Below are positions 24,843 to 32,724 of a stretch of DNA of 41,938 nt, piece by piece. The notes under the pieces are model-generated. The model did no database searches and was not told where the DNA came from. It saw only the letters and a list, made by a program, of their open reading frames with translations. Position 1 is the first letter of the stretch. Each line of letters begins with the position of its first letter. The position numbers and the translations under genes were made by a program. Source of the stretch: Clostridia bacterium (GTDB lineage Bacteria > Bacillota > Clostridia > CAKSNL01 > HGM11501); contig CAAFWO010000048.1 in NCBI GenBank assembly GCA_900766735.1, positions 1 to 41,938 of the forward strand, written 5' to 3'.

Positions 24843-27221
24843 ATGAAATTACCGTTAAGCTGGCTGTCCGACTATATGGACAGAGATTTTTCCGACGTTA
24901 AGGAGTTCTGCGACAGAATGACGATGTCCGGCTCCAAGGTTGAGGGATTCGAGACGCTCGGCGCCGAGTTTTCGGACGTTGTTGTCGGCCGCGTCGAGAA
25001 GGTCATTCCGCACCCGAACTCCGACCACATGGTTATCTGCCAGGTGAACGTCGGCGACGAAAACTTAAAGATCGTGACCGGCGCGCCGAACGTTTTTGAG
25101 GGCGCTTATGTCGCCGTTTCCAAGATCGGGGCTAATCTTCCCGGCGGAATAAAGATCAAGAAATCGAAATTAAGAGGCGAGGATTCTTACGGAATGCTCT
25201 GCTCGCACGATGAGCTCGGCCTCGCATTCAGTGACGTGCCCGGAGCGTGCGAAAACGGAATCATATGCTTTCCCGAGGAGATGAACTTAACGCTCGGCGA
25301 GGACGTTAAAAAGGTGCTCGACTTAGAGGAGACGGTCGTCGAGTTTGAAATCACTCCGAACAGGCCGGACTGCCTTTCGGTCAACGGCCTTGCGCGTGAG
25401 GCGGCGGCGACCTTCAACGTGCCGTTCCATATGCCCGAGGTGCACATCGAAAAAGGCGAGGGGGATTTAAGCGACTATGCAAGCGTTACCGTCGAAGCGC
25501 CCGACCTTTGCCCCAGATATGCCGCGAAGGTCGTTAAAAATGTGAAGATCGGCCCTTCACCCAAGTGGATGCAGAAGAGAATTTCCGCTGCCGGAATGCG
25601 CCCGATAAATAACATCGTGGACATCACGAACTACATTTTAATGGAATACGGCCAGCCGATGCACGCGTTTGACCTCAACTATCTTAAGGATCATCACATC
25701 ATCGTGCGCCGCGCGAAGGACGGCGAGAAGATCAAGACCTTGGACGGGCAGGACAGGGTGCTTAACGACAAAAACCTCGTCATTTCAGACCCGGAGAAGG
25801 CCCTCGCCGTTGCCGGCGTTATGGGCAGCTTCGAGTCCGAGATCACCGAGAACACCGAGTCGATCCTCTTTGAGTCGGCGAATTTCTTCGGCCCGTCGGT
25901 AAGGCGCACGGCCGCGTCGCTCGGCCTTAGGACCGACGCGTCGGGCAAATACGAGAAAGGGCTTGACCCCGAGAACGTTATCCCCGCTGTCGAGAGAGCG
26001 TGCCAGCTTGTTGAGATATTGGGCTGCGGCGAGGTCGTCGACGGAATAATCGACGTGAACAACGCGCCCAAGTTTGAAAAGAAGATTCCGTTTGATCCGG
26101 AAAAGATCAACAGGTTCCTCGGAATGGACATTCCGGAGGACTTTATGACAGACGCGCTTACAAGGCTCACCTTTAAGATAGAGGACGGGTTCGTCATCGT
26201 TCCGAGCTACCGCGCCGATATGTTCGGCGAGGCGGACGTTGCCGAGGAAGTTATGCGTATGTACGGCTATGACAGGATAAACCACACGCTCCCGAGGGGC
26301 TCTGCTGAGCCGGCGATGCGCACACCCAGGCAGAAGATGGAGTCAAAGGTCGCTGACCGCCTGGCTTCAGACGGCTATTACCAGATCATGACCTACAGCT
26401 TCACCGACCCCAAGCTTTTAGCGGATGTCGGCGAAGACCCGGAAAAGGCTATCAAAATTATGAACCCATTGGGTGTTGAAAACTCAGTTATGAGAACGAG
26501 CATCATTTCGAGCCTTCTGGAGATATTGGAAACGAACTACAGATACAGAAACCCGTCGTCGGCACTCTTTGAGGTCGGCACGGTGTACCTTCCCAAGGCG
26601 CTCCCGCTTACCGAGCTTCCCGAGGAGAAAAAGCTCATCGCGGTCGGCTGCTACGGTGCAGAGCACGACTATTTCACGCTCAAGGGCACGGTCGAGGGCT
26701 TGCTTGACGCGGTCGGCGTGGCTGACTACAGCTTCGAGAGAGCAAAGGACAGTATGTGCTTCCACCCCGGAAAGTGCGCGGACATCTTAATTGACGGCAA
26801 GAAAGCCGGCATCATCGGCGAGATCCATCCCGACGTTGCCGAGCGCTTTAACATCGAGACCGACGTTTATGTGACGGAGCTTGACTTTGAGGCGGTATTT
26901 GCCGCGGCGAACGCTGCCGTCAAGTACAAAAAGATCGCCCGTATGCCTGCGATCGAGCGCGATATTGCGGTCATCGTGGATAAGGACGTTCCGGTCGCGA
27001 AGATTCACGACGTGATAAAGAAAATGTCCGGCAAGAACTTGGAGTCGTTGACACTTTTTGACGTTTACGAGGGCAAGCAGATCCCCGAGGGCAAAAAGAG
27101 CGTCGCATACAACGCCGTTTACCGCTCCGCGGAGCAGACTCTGACGGATAACGACATCAACAAGGTGTTTGACAGGATCGTCAAGACCTTGGAGCGCGAG
27201 CTGGGAGCCGTGCTCAGATAG
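24843..27221 (+). CDS. pheT: phenylalanyl-tRNA synthetase beta subunit
   Basis: 792 residues, typical of bacterial PheT. Domains in order: an N-terminal tRNA-binding OB fold (about 40-150; IPHPNSDHMVICQVNVG), B3/B4 editing region (about 210-380; PRYAAKVV, MRPINNIVDITNYI) that hydrolyses mischarged Tyr-tRNA-Phe, B5 (about 400-470), the catalytic-like core that dimerises with PheS (about 480-690), and the C-terminal ferredoxin-fold anticodon-binding domain (about 700-792; PAIERDIAVIVDKDVP). All parts look intact. It is under the upstream Phe T-box. Confidence 0.96.
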   Translation: MKLPLSWLSDYMDRDFSDVKEFCDRMTMSGSKVEGFETLGAEFSDVVVGRVEKVIPHPNSDHMVICQVNVGDENLKIVTGAPNVFEGAYVAVSKIGANLPGGIKIKKSKLRGEDSYGMLCSHDELGLAFSDVPGACENGIICFPEEMNLTLGEDVKKVLDLEETVVEFEITPNRPDCLSVNGLAREAAATFNVPFHMPEVHIEKGEGDLSDYASVTVEAPDLCPRYAAKVVKNVKIGPSPKWMQKRISAAGMRPINNIVDITNYILMEYGQPMHAFDLNYLKDHHIIVRRAKDGEKIKTLDGQDRVLNDKNLVISDPEKALAVAGVMGSFESEITENTESILFESANFFGPSVRRTAASLGLRTDASGKYEKGLDPENVIPAVERACQLVEILGCGEVVDGIIDVNNAPKFEKKIPFDPEKINRFLGMDIPEDFMTDALTRLTFKIEDGFVIVPSYRADMFGEADVAEEVMRMYGYDRINHTLPRGSAEPAMRTPRQKMESKVADRLASDGYYQIMTYSFTDPKLLADVGEDPEKAIKIMNPLGVENSVMRTSIISSLLEILETNYRYRNPSSALFEVGTVYLPKALPLTELPEEKKLIAVGCYGAEHDYFTLKGTVEGLLDAVGVADYSFERAKDSMCFHPGKCADILIDGKKAGIIGEIHPDVAERFNIETDVYVTELDFEAVFAAANAAVKYKKIARMPAIERDIAVIVDKDVPVAKIHDVIKKMSGKNLESLTLFDVYEGKQIPEGKKSVAYNAVYRSAEQTLTDNDINKVFDRIVKTLERELGAVLR

Positions 27222-27286
27222 ATACATTTATATATATCGATGTTAAGAGCGTAAGCTCTTGATAATATAATTACGGAGGGATATAA

Positions 27287-28666
27287 TTGGAGAGAGAAAA
27301 ATTCGGTTCAAGGCTGGGATTCATACTGATCTCGGCGGGCTGCGCGATCGGCCTGGGAAACGTTTACCGTTTCCCCATTACAACGGGAAGCTACGGAGGC
27401 GCGTTCTTCGTGCTCATTTACATTGCGTTTCTGCTTTTGCTGGGTATTCCGGTTATGACGGCGGAGCTGTCCGTCGGCAGAGGAAGCCAGAAGAGCATCG
27501 CCGGCTCGTTCAATACGCTTGAGAAGCCCGGCCAGAAGTGGCATTTCATGAAATACGTCGGCATCGGCGGAAACTATCTTCTTATGATGTTCTACACGAC
27601 CATCTCCGGCTGGATGCTTATCTATTTTTGCAAGTATTTAACCGGCTCGATCATGACGGAGGCAGACCTTGGCGCTGTGTTCGGGGGAGTCGTTTCAAAT
27701 CCCGGACTCATGACCGCGGCGACTTTTGCGGTAATACTGATCTGCTTCGGGATTTGCTCGATCGGCCTTCAGAAGGGCGTTGAGCGCATCACGAAGGTCA
27801 TGATGCTTGCGCTTTTCGTGCTCATGGTCGGACTCGCAATCTATGCGTGCACACTGTCGAACGCGGCGGAGGGGTTAAAGTTCTACCTCGTTCCGTCGAT
27901 CCACAACTTCGTTGCGTCGGGACCGTGGACGGTCATCTCGTCCGCGATGGGTCAGGCGTTCTTCACGCTCAGCATCGGCATGGGCTCGATCGCAATCTTC
28001 GGAAGCTACATCGGCAAGGACCGCCGCCTTCTGGGCGAGTCGATCACCATCGTGTGCTTAGACACCTTCGTTGCGATAATGTCCGGACTCATCATCTTCC
28101 CGGCGTGCTTCACGTTCAACGGCGGAGTGACGGCGGACGCAGGCACTGTCGGCGCAAGCTTCCTTTTCACGACGCTGTCGTCCATCTTCAACAACATGCC
28201 CGGCGGAAGAGTTTTCGGAACGCTTTTCTTCCTCTTTATGATTTTCGCGTCGTTCTCGACCGTTATCGCGGTGTTCGAAAACATCATGTCGTTCTGGCTT
28301 GAGGAGACGAAGTTAAAGAGGAAAAAAGTTGCGCTCATCAACATCTTTTTGGTGCTTGTGCTCTCGCTTCCCGCGGTTCTGGGCTTCAACGTTCTTTCGA
28401 ACGTTTCACTCGGAAGCAAGGTAATATTGGACATCGAGGATTTCATCATCAGCAACAACGTTCTGCCGCTGGGCTCGATGGTCTATGTGCTCTTCTGCTC
28501 GCTTAAGACCGGCTGGGGCTGGGACAACTTCATCAAAGAGGCGAACACCGGCGAAAAGGGCTTCCGTTTCCCGTCGTGGATGAGGCTTTACTTTAAGTAT
28601 GCCATCCCGGTGATCATTTTGGTCGTTTGGGCAAGCGGGGTAATAAGCTGGATTCAGAGTATATAA
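27287..28666 (+). CDS. neurotransmitter:sodium symporter family (SNF) amino-acid transporter
   Basis: 459 residues with about 11-12 membrane helices, the LeuT fold. The first helix carries GCAIGLGNVYRFP, the unwound segment that makes the Na+ and substrate sites in LeuT, MhsT and Tyt1. TTG start at 27287 follows CGGAGGG by 6 nt and gives the usual family N-terminus MEREKFGSRLGFIL. Only 65 nt separate it from pheT, with a weak 6-bp hairpin (27244-27259) and no U-run or clear promoter. It is thus probably transcribed with pheST under the Phe T-box, which hints at uptake of phenylalanine or related hydrophobic amino acids. Substrate cannot be read from the sequence. Confidence 0.9.
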   Translation: MEREKFGSRLGFILISAGCAIGLGNVYRFPITTGSYGGAFFVLIYIAFLLLLGIPVMTAELSVGRGSQKSIAGSFNTLEKPGQKWHFMKYVGIGGNYLLMMFYTTISGWMLIYFCKYLTGSIMTEADLGAVFGGVVSNPGLMTAATFAVILICFGICSIGLQKGVERITKVMMLALFVLMVGLAIYACTLSNAAEGLKFYLVPSIHNFVASGPWTVISSAMGQAFFTLSIGMGSIAIFGSYIGKDRRLLGESITIVCLDTFVAIMSGLIIFPACFTFNGGVTADAGTVGASFLFTTLSSIFNNMPGGRVFGTLFFLFMIFASFSTVIAVFENIMSFWLEETKLKRKKVALINIFLVLVLSLPAVLGFNVLSNVSLGSKVILDIEDFIISNNVLPLGSMVYVLFCSLKTGWGWDNFIKEANTGEKGFRFPSWMRLYFKYAIPVIILVVWASGVISWIQSI

Positions 28667-28670
28667 CAGA

Positions 28671-28922
28671 GGGCTTATCAAAGCACGCACGGACCGCAGT
28701 CTGCACCGGTCAATGTTTTTGCGGTGCACGGGGATTATACGGGCGTTTTGGGGCAGGATAAATTTGCCGCAAGGGCAAATTTTGATGTGCAGACAGCTCT
28801 TTACAAACCTCACCGCTCGGAGTACTTAGTACACCGTCGGATTCCCAAAAGCTTCGCTTTTGGTTCGGTTTGCAAACTCCGCGCGCACTTTGACCAAAGC
28901 CCCGGGCTTATCAAAGCACGCA
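28671..28922. repeat. structured insertion flanked by 19-bp direct repeats
   Basis: GGGCTTATCAAAGCACGCA occurs at 28671-28689 and 28904-28922. The 214 bp between hold several hairpins: AAATTTGCC-gcaag-GGCAAATTT (about 28759-28781), CCAAAAGC-ttc-GCTTTTGG (about 28845-28863), and a closing pair CAAACC/GGTTTG (about 28804-28873). No gene is seen. It may be a non-autonomous element or a structured RNA. Confidence 0.55.
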
Positions 28923-28940
28923 TAGACTGATAATAGTTTA

Positions 28941-28968
28941 AAAAGGGACGCCGAAAGGCGTCCTTTTT
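28941..28968 (+). terminator. terminator of the pheST-symporter transcript
   Basis: AAAAGGGACGCC, loop GAAA, GGCGTCCTTTTT with one G-U pair and U-run. Confidence 0.8.
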
Positions 28969-29001
28969 AGTTTTACATATGCGCAAATTCGCGATGGGTT
29001 A

Positions 29002-29030
29002 TTGACTTGCATTTTACAAAGTGGTAAAAT
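29002..29030 (+). promoter_or_regulatory. promoter of the MBL-fold gene
   Basis: TTGACT (29002-29007), 17-bp spacer, TAAAAT (29025-29030); leader of about 16 nt. Confidence 0.75.
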
Positions 29031-29052
29031 GAGCTTTAAAGGGGGAGAAGGT

Positions 29053-29859
29053 ATGACAGAGCTTTACTTTATGAATAACGCGAGCTACACCCAGATGATG
29101 GGCTTTATAATCCGCTCGGGCGAGCACACGGTCGTTATCGACGGCGGAATGAAGGAGGACGCGGACAATCTTTTGTCGCATCTTGAAAAATACGGAGCGA
29201 AAAAGGTGGACGCGTGGTTTATGACGCATCCGCACTGCGACCATTACGGCGCATATCAGAAGTTGTGCGAAGAGGGAAGGCTTCCCGAGATCGGAGCGAT
29301 GTATGAAAGCTCTGCTCCGGACGGGTATCTTGATTCGAAAAAAGGGCTGATTGCGCCGGGCGAGGACAAAGAGGCGAGAATCTATAATTCGCTTCCCAGA
29401 CCGAATCATCACGACCTTAAAAAGGGCGAGCATTTCGAGTTCGGCGACATTAAAATCGACATTCTGCGCGTGATGAATCCGGATATAACGTTCAATTTCG
29501 GAAACAACGCGTCGGTCGTTATGAAGGTGTATGACAAAAAGAGCGTGCTCATTTTGGGCGACCTCGGGGCCGAGGCCGGCGACGAGGTGATGGCGATGTA
29601 TCCGCCCGAGGCGCTCGATGCCGATTATGTGCAGATGGCACACCACGGCCAGAAGGGCGCAAAGAAGGAATTTTACGGGTACATAAAGCCCAAGGCGTGC
29701 CTCTGGGCGGCACCGATATGGCTCTGGAACAACGACCGGGGCGAAGGGTTCGACTCAGGACCTTTTGACACCGTCCGTACTCGCGAGTGGATCGATGAGA
29801 TAGGCACGGCCAAGGAGCACTTTAAGGAATATGACGGCCCGCATAAGATCGAGCTGTGA
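29053..29859 (+). CDS. MBL-fold metallo-hydrolase, ComEC/Rec2 C-terminal type
   Basis: 268 residues. The metallo-beta-lactamase fold shows HPHCDH (about 59-64; HxHxDH), GDLG (about 170) with the metal-bridging Asp, and AHHGQKG (about 197). This set binds two metal ions and serves hydrolases or nucleases. There is no signal peptide, so it is probably cytoplasmic. Start 29053 follows GGGGGAGAAGG. It has its own promoter and terminator, so neighbours give no hint; the substrate is unknown. Confidence 0.85.
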   Translation: MTELYFMNNASYTQMMGFIIRSGEHTVVIDGGMKEDADNLLSHLEKYGAKKVDAWFMTHPHCDHYGAYQKLCEEGRLPEIGAMYESSAPDGYLDSKKGLIAPGEDKEARIYNSLPRPNHHDLKKGEHFEFGDIKIDILRVMNPDITFNFGNNASVVMKVYDKKSVLILGDLGAEAGDEVMAMYPPEALDADYVQMAHHGQKGAKKEFYGYIKPKACLWAAPIWLWNNDRGEGFDSGPFDTVRTREWIDEIGTAKEHFKEYDGPHKIEL

Positions 29860-29860
29860 G

Positions 29861-29888
29861 AAAACCGCACACTTTCGTGTGCGGTTTT
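29861..29888 (+). terminator. terminator of the MBL-fold gene
   Basis: AAAACCGCACAC, loop TTTC, GTGTGCGGTTTT then TT. Confidence 0.9.
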
Positions 29889-30240
29889 TTGCTGTGTGCC
29901 GTTTCGATAGTGCACCATTTTAATGGCCTCCCCCGAGGGGTATGACCCCAAAAAGACAACAAAATCTTTTGTGGGCCGGTGCAAAAACCGTTTAAGGTTT
30001 TAAGGCTCCGCCGATAGGCGGTGGTGAGGGGTGCATTCGCTTTTCTTTCACTCCCCTCATCAGCTCACGCTGACAGCTTCCCCCAAAGGGGAAGCCTTAA
30101 ATTGCGCCCACCCCCGGGTCGATGTGGATGGCAGCCCCTACGGGTTGAAGGAATATGTAACCACACAAAATTATTACCCTTCCGTAACAATTTTTACGCC
30201 GAAAAAGCGCGCAAAAACGCGCTTTTTCGGCTTTTTTGCG
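29889..30240. repeat. intergenic repeats and an orphan terminator
   Basis: 29925-29952 is a partial copy of the cttccccc/gggggaag frame. 30051-30100 is a plus copy with inner palindrome TCAGC-tcac-GCTGA. 30117-30141 is a degenerate minus GTAGGG module. 30198-30231 is a 14-bp perfect hairpin GCCGAAAAAGCGCG/CGCGCTTTTTCGGC with six T after it: a strong plus-strand terminator although the previous gene already has its own. No gene is supported. Confidence 0.6.
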
Positions 30241-30270
30241 CTCAAGCGAATAAAAATATGTAAAAAACTC

Positions 30271-30299
30271 TTTACAAAATTGTTACAATGTGATATAAT
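30271..30299 (+). promoter_or_regulatory. promoter of the G5/M23 peptidase gene
   Basis: TTTACA (30271-30276), 17-bp spacer, TATAAT (30294-30299). Confidence 0.7.
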
Positions 30300-30320
30300 C
30301 ATAAAAGATGAGGTGATATT

Positions 30321-31466
30321 TTGATTTTCAAGAAGTCAGATTTGAGAAAAAAATTAACAGCGCTCGCGCTCGCGTCGACAACAGCACTCTTTACGGTCGG
30401 CTCCGCGTCGGGCTTCGAGCTTGGATATAACGTATACATCAACGGCGAGGCGGTCGGCGCTTTCAAAAACGAAAGCAGTGCCGACGAGGTCAGAGAATAC
30501 ATCTATGACAACGAAGGGATCGACATTTCGGGCGTGAAGGTCGCGTTCGGCCTGGTCGACGGTTTCACCAGCGTTGAAGAGGCGGCAGACAACTATAAAA
30601 AGAACGACTCGCGCTTTGAAAAGGCGGCCGTGCTCTCGGTCGGCGGCAAGAAAATTTTTGCCGTTTCCTCGGCGGATGAGGCGAGGAAAATAGCGGACAG
30701 CCTTTTAGCAAAGTACAAAGAGGGCGAGTATTCCGAGGTTTCGTTCTCCCAGAAGGTCGAGATCGCGGACGAGTACGTTAAAAAGGGCACGGTTTCGACC
30801 GCGCTTGAGGCGGCGGAGCTTTTGGCCGGCGCTGTCAGCGTGCAGACTGTGACCAGGGAGAGCATCTACACCGTTGAGCCGTACGGCGAGATCGAGGTCG
30901 CAAATCCCGAGCTTTACATCGGCGAGAGAAAAACGGTGACGGAGGGCATCTCCGGCGAAAAATATGTGGAATATACGACCGTCAAGGTCAACGGCAATAA
31001 AATCGCGCACTATCAGTCGGGCGAGACGGTGATAACGAACCCCGTGGCGAGCGTTGTCAGCGTCGGCACGAAGGAGAACCCCAAGGGCAGGGCGACGGGC
31101 GCTTTCGCGAACCCGGTTTCGGGCAATCTGTCGTCATACTACGGGGCAAGATGGGGAAGAACCCACAAGGGGATTGACGTGTGCGCCCCGGCCGGCACTC
31201 CCATTTATGCGGCTGACGGCGGCACGGTGTGCTACTCCGGCTGGATGAGCGGCTACGGTAATCTCATTCAGATTGACCACGGCAACGGCTATGTCACCTA
31301 CTACGCGCATTGCACCGAGCTTTACGCCTCGGTCGGCGACAAGGTGGCGCAGGGCGATCTCATCGCGGCGGTCGGGTCGACCGGCAACAGCACGGGCAAT
31401 CACCTGCATTTCGAGATTCGCCGGAACGGCAGTGTGTTAAATCCGCTTGAATATGTGAATTATTGA
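30321..31466 (+). CDS. secreted G5-domain M23 peptidoglycan endopeptidase
   Basis: 381 residues, TTG start behind GAGGTGAT. N-terminal signal peptide about 1-31 (LTALALASTTALFTVGSASG). Residues 32-170 are an uncharacterised region typical of clostridial wall hydrolases (YNVYINGEAVGAF). A G5 domain follows (about 173-255; EVANPELYIGERKTVTEG...GEKYVEYTTVKVNG), which binds wall sugars or zinc. The C-terminal M23/LytM domain (about 265-381) has HKGID (about 281-285) and HLH (about 361-363), the intact zinc set. It likely cuts peptide cross-links in the cell wall during growth or division. Own promoter and terminator. Confidence 0.9.
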   Translation: MIFKKSDLRKKLTALALASTTALFTVGSASGFELGYNVYINGEAVGAFKNESSADEVREYIYDNEGIDISGVKVAFGLVDGFTSVEEAADNYKKNDSRFEKAAVLSVGGKKIFAVSSADEARKIADSLLAKYKEGEYSEVSFSQKVEIADEYVKKGTVSTALEAAELLAGAVSVQTVTRESIYTVEPYGEIEVANPELYIGERKTVTEGISGEKYVEYTTVKVNGNKIAHYQSGETVITNPVASVVSVGTKENPKGRATGAFANPVSGNLSSYYGARWGRTHKGIDVCAPAGTPIYAADGGTVCYSGWMSGYGNLIQIDHGNGYVTYYAHCTELYASVGDKVAQGDLIAAVGSTGNSTGNHLHFEIRRNGSVLNPLEYVNY

Positions 31467-31471
31467 TATGG

Positions 31472-31498
31472 AAAAAGCCGCCCATCGGGCGGCTTTTT
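31472..31498 (+). terminator. terminator of the G5/M23 gene
   Basis: AAAAAGCCGCCC, loop ATC, GGGCGGCTTTTTT. Confidence 0.9.
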
Positions 31499-31555
31499 TG
31501 TGTGTATGGGAACGGTCGTTGCGTCGGCAAATTAACCGAAAGAGAGGCGCACACT

Positions 31556-31660
31556 GTAGGTTTCGGCGTTTATGACGAACCGGAGGTGTGCAAACCTACC
31601 CCTCATCCGAGCGCGTTCCACGCTCACCTTCCCCCTCGGGGAGCCTTTAAAATGGCGCAC
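31556..31660 (+). repeat. GTAGG module next to a cccctcatc-frame repeat
   Basis: 31556-31581 is GTAGG with TTTCGGCGTTTATGACGAACC, a near copy of 38684-38709. 31597-31650 is the cccctcatc frame with inner palindrome GAGCG...CGCTC and outer CTTCCCCCTCGGGGAG. Confidence 0.6.
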
Positions 31661-31674
31661 CGGTGGAGCGGGTG

Positions 31675-31715
31675 CAAAAAAGGACTGCGACTTTAAGTCG
31701 CAGTCCTTTTTGTAA
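31675..31715. terminator. bidirectional terminator between G5/M23 and nag operons
   Basis: GGACTGCGACTT-T-AAGTCGCAGTCC with A-run before and T-run after (AAAAAAGG...CCTTTTT), so it can serve both strands. Confidence 0.75.
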
Positions 31716-31749
31716 CGTTAGTGTCCTATCAGGCATAGTATTGCCGGGT

Positions 31750-31834
31750 GCGCATCACTCCGGAGGCATCAAATAGCGCCGAAGTTTCCGCACATACCGC
31801 GGAGGCTTCACATAACCCCGCGCGGTTTCACATT
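31750..31834 (-). repeat. tandem ATGTGAAG-plus-hairpin units at the 3' end of the nag operon
   Basis: On the minus strand, units start ATGTGAAA, ATGTGAAG, ATGTGCGG and ATTTGATG and each continues with a short GC palindrome (CCGCGCGG, CCTCCGCGG, CTTCGGCG, CCTCCGGAG); unit length is 18-21 nt. The first unit begins at the stop codon of the ROK gene. Comparable ATGTGA(A/T)G arrays occur, as I recall, behind genes in other gut Clostridia. Confidence 0.5.
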
Positions 31835-32724
31835 GCCGCGAGGGCCGCGCCGATGATGCCGGCGTCACTGCCCAAAAGAGCGCGGACTATCGGCGTTTTA
31901 TCGCCGGGAAGAATTTCGCGCACTTTTTCGCGGAGCGGAGAAAAGAGCGGCTCGCCCTCGTTGCTCACGCCGCCGCCGATCACGGCCGCGTCCGGCGAGA
32001 AGAGCGTGATTATGTTCGCCGTGCCCTCGGCAAGGTCGCCGATAAACTCACTGACCGCCTCACGCGACGCCGCGTCCCCCTCGCGCGCGAGGCGAAACGC
32101 CGTCATCGCGTTGATCTCCTCCTTCGCAAGGAGCGAATCGGGGTATTTTTCAGCAATCATGCGGCTTGTTTTGACAAGACCTGTCGCGGAGGCGTACTGC
32201 TCGAAACAGCCGCACCTGCCGCACGCGCATTTCCTTCCTCCCTTTTCGATCACCATGTGGCCGACCTCGCCCGCGCCGAAGAGACTGCCCGTGTATACCT
32301 TGCGGTCGATGATGATGCCGCCGCCGACGCCTGTGCCGAGCGTCATCATCACTACATTTTTATAGTCCTTGGCCGCGCCGAGCCGGCATTCGGCAAGCGC
32401 CGCGGCGTTTCCGTCGTTTATCAGAACGCACTTTTTGCCGAGCCTTTTTTCCATCTCGGAAACAAGCGGATAGTCCGAAAATGTGATGTTGGACGCGAAA
32501 ACGACCCTGCCGGACTCCGGATCGACGATTCCCGGCGAGCCGATGCCGACCGCCTCTATCTCGCCGCCGAGCGATTTTAACGCCTCGGCCATCTTGTCCG
32601 CCGCCATGGAAGGATCGGCCTTAGCGCTGCCCAAGGGCACACTCGTCTTTTTAATAAGCGTGCCGGCTAAGTCCGTCAGCCCGACGGCGATGTTCGTGCC
32701 GCCCAAGTCAATCCCTGCATACAT
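31828..32724 (-). CDS. ROK-family sugar kinase, likely N-acetylglucosamine or glucose kinase
   Basis: 298 residues. ROK kinases phosphorylate hexoses with ATP. The N-terminal phosphate motif is DLGGTNIAVGL; GTGVGGGIIID is the second ATP-fold motif; the ROK zinc site reads GHMVI...CACGRCGCFEQYAS, with the His and CxCGxxGC pattern intact. Start 32724 follows GGAGGTG by 9 nt; the longer frame to 32835 would overlap nagA heavily. It overlaps the end of nagA by 17 bp, so it is the third gene of nagB-nagA-rok. The operon context favours GlcNAc (or a related amino sugar) as substrate, giving GlcNAc-6-phosphate for NagA; glucokinase activity is the main alternative. Confidence 0.9.
   Translation of the reverse strand: MYAGIDLGGTNIAVGLTDLAGTLIKKTSVPLGSAKADPSMAADKMAEALKSLGGEIEAVGIGSPGIVDPESGRVVFASNITFSDYPLVSEMEKRLGKKCVLINDGNAAALAECRLGAAKDYKNVVMMTLGTGVGGGIIIDRKVYTGSLFGAGEVGHMVIEKGGRKCACGRCGCFEQYASATGLVKTSRMIAEKYPDSLLAKEEINAMTAFRLAREGDAASREAVSEFIGDLAEGTANIITLFSPDAAVIGGGVSNEGEPLFSPLREKVREILPGDKTPIVRALLGSDAGIIGAALAAM

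Noticed and set aside
27244..27259. Terminator between pheT and the symporter
   Set aside because: The AAGAGC-gtaa-GCTCTT stem is only 6 bp and is not followed by a U-run.
30021..30324. Two overlapping frames of 80-97 codons before the G5/M23 gene
   Set aside because: They translate the intergenic repeats and cover the promoter and a terminator.
31748..32365. A 205-codon plus-strand frame covering the ATGTGAAG array and the ROK gene end
   Set aside because: Antisense to the ROK gene; its first part is just the hairpin array.
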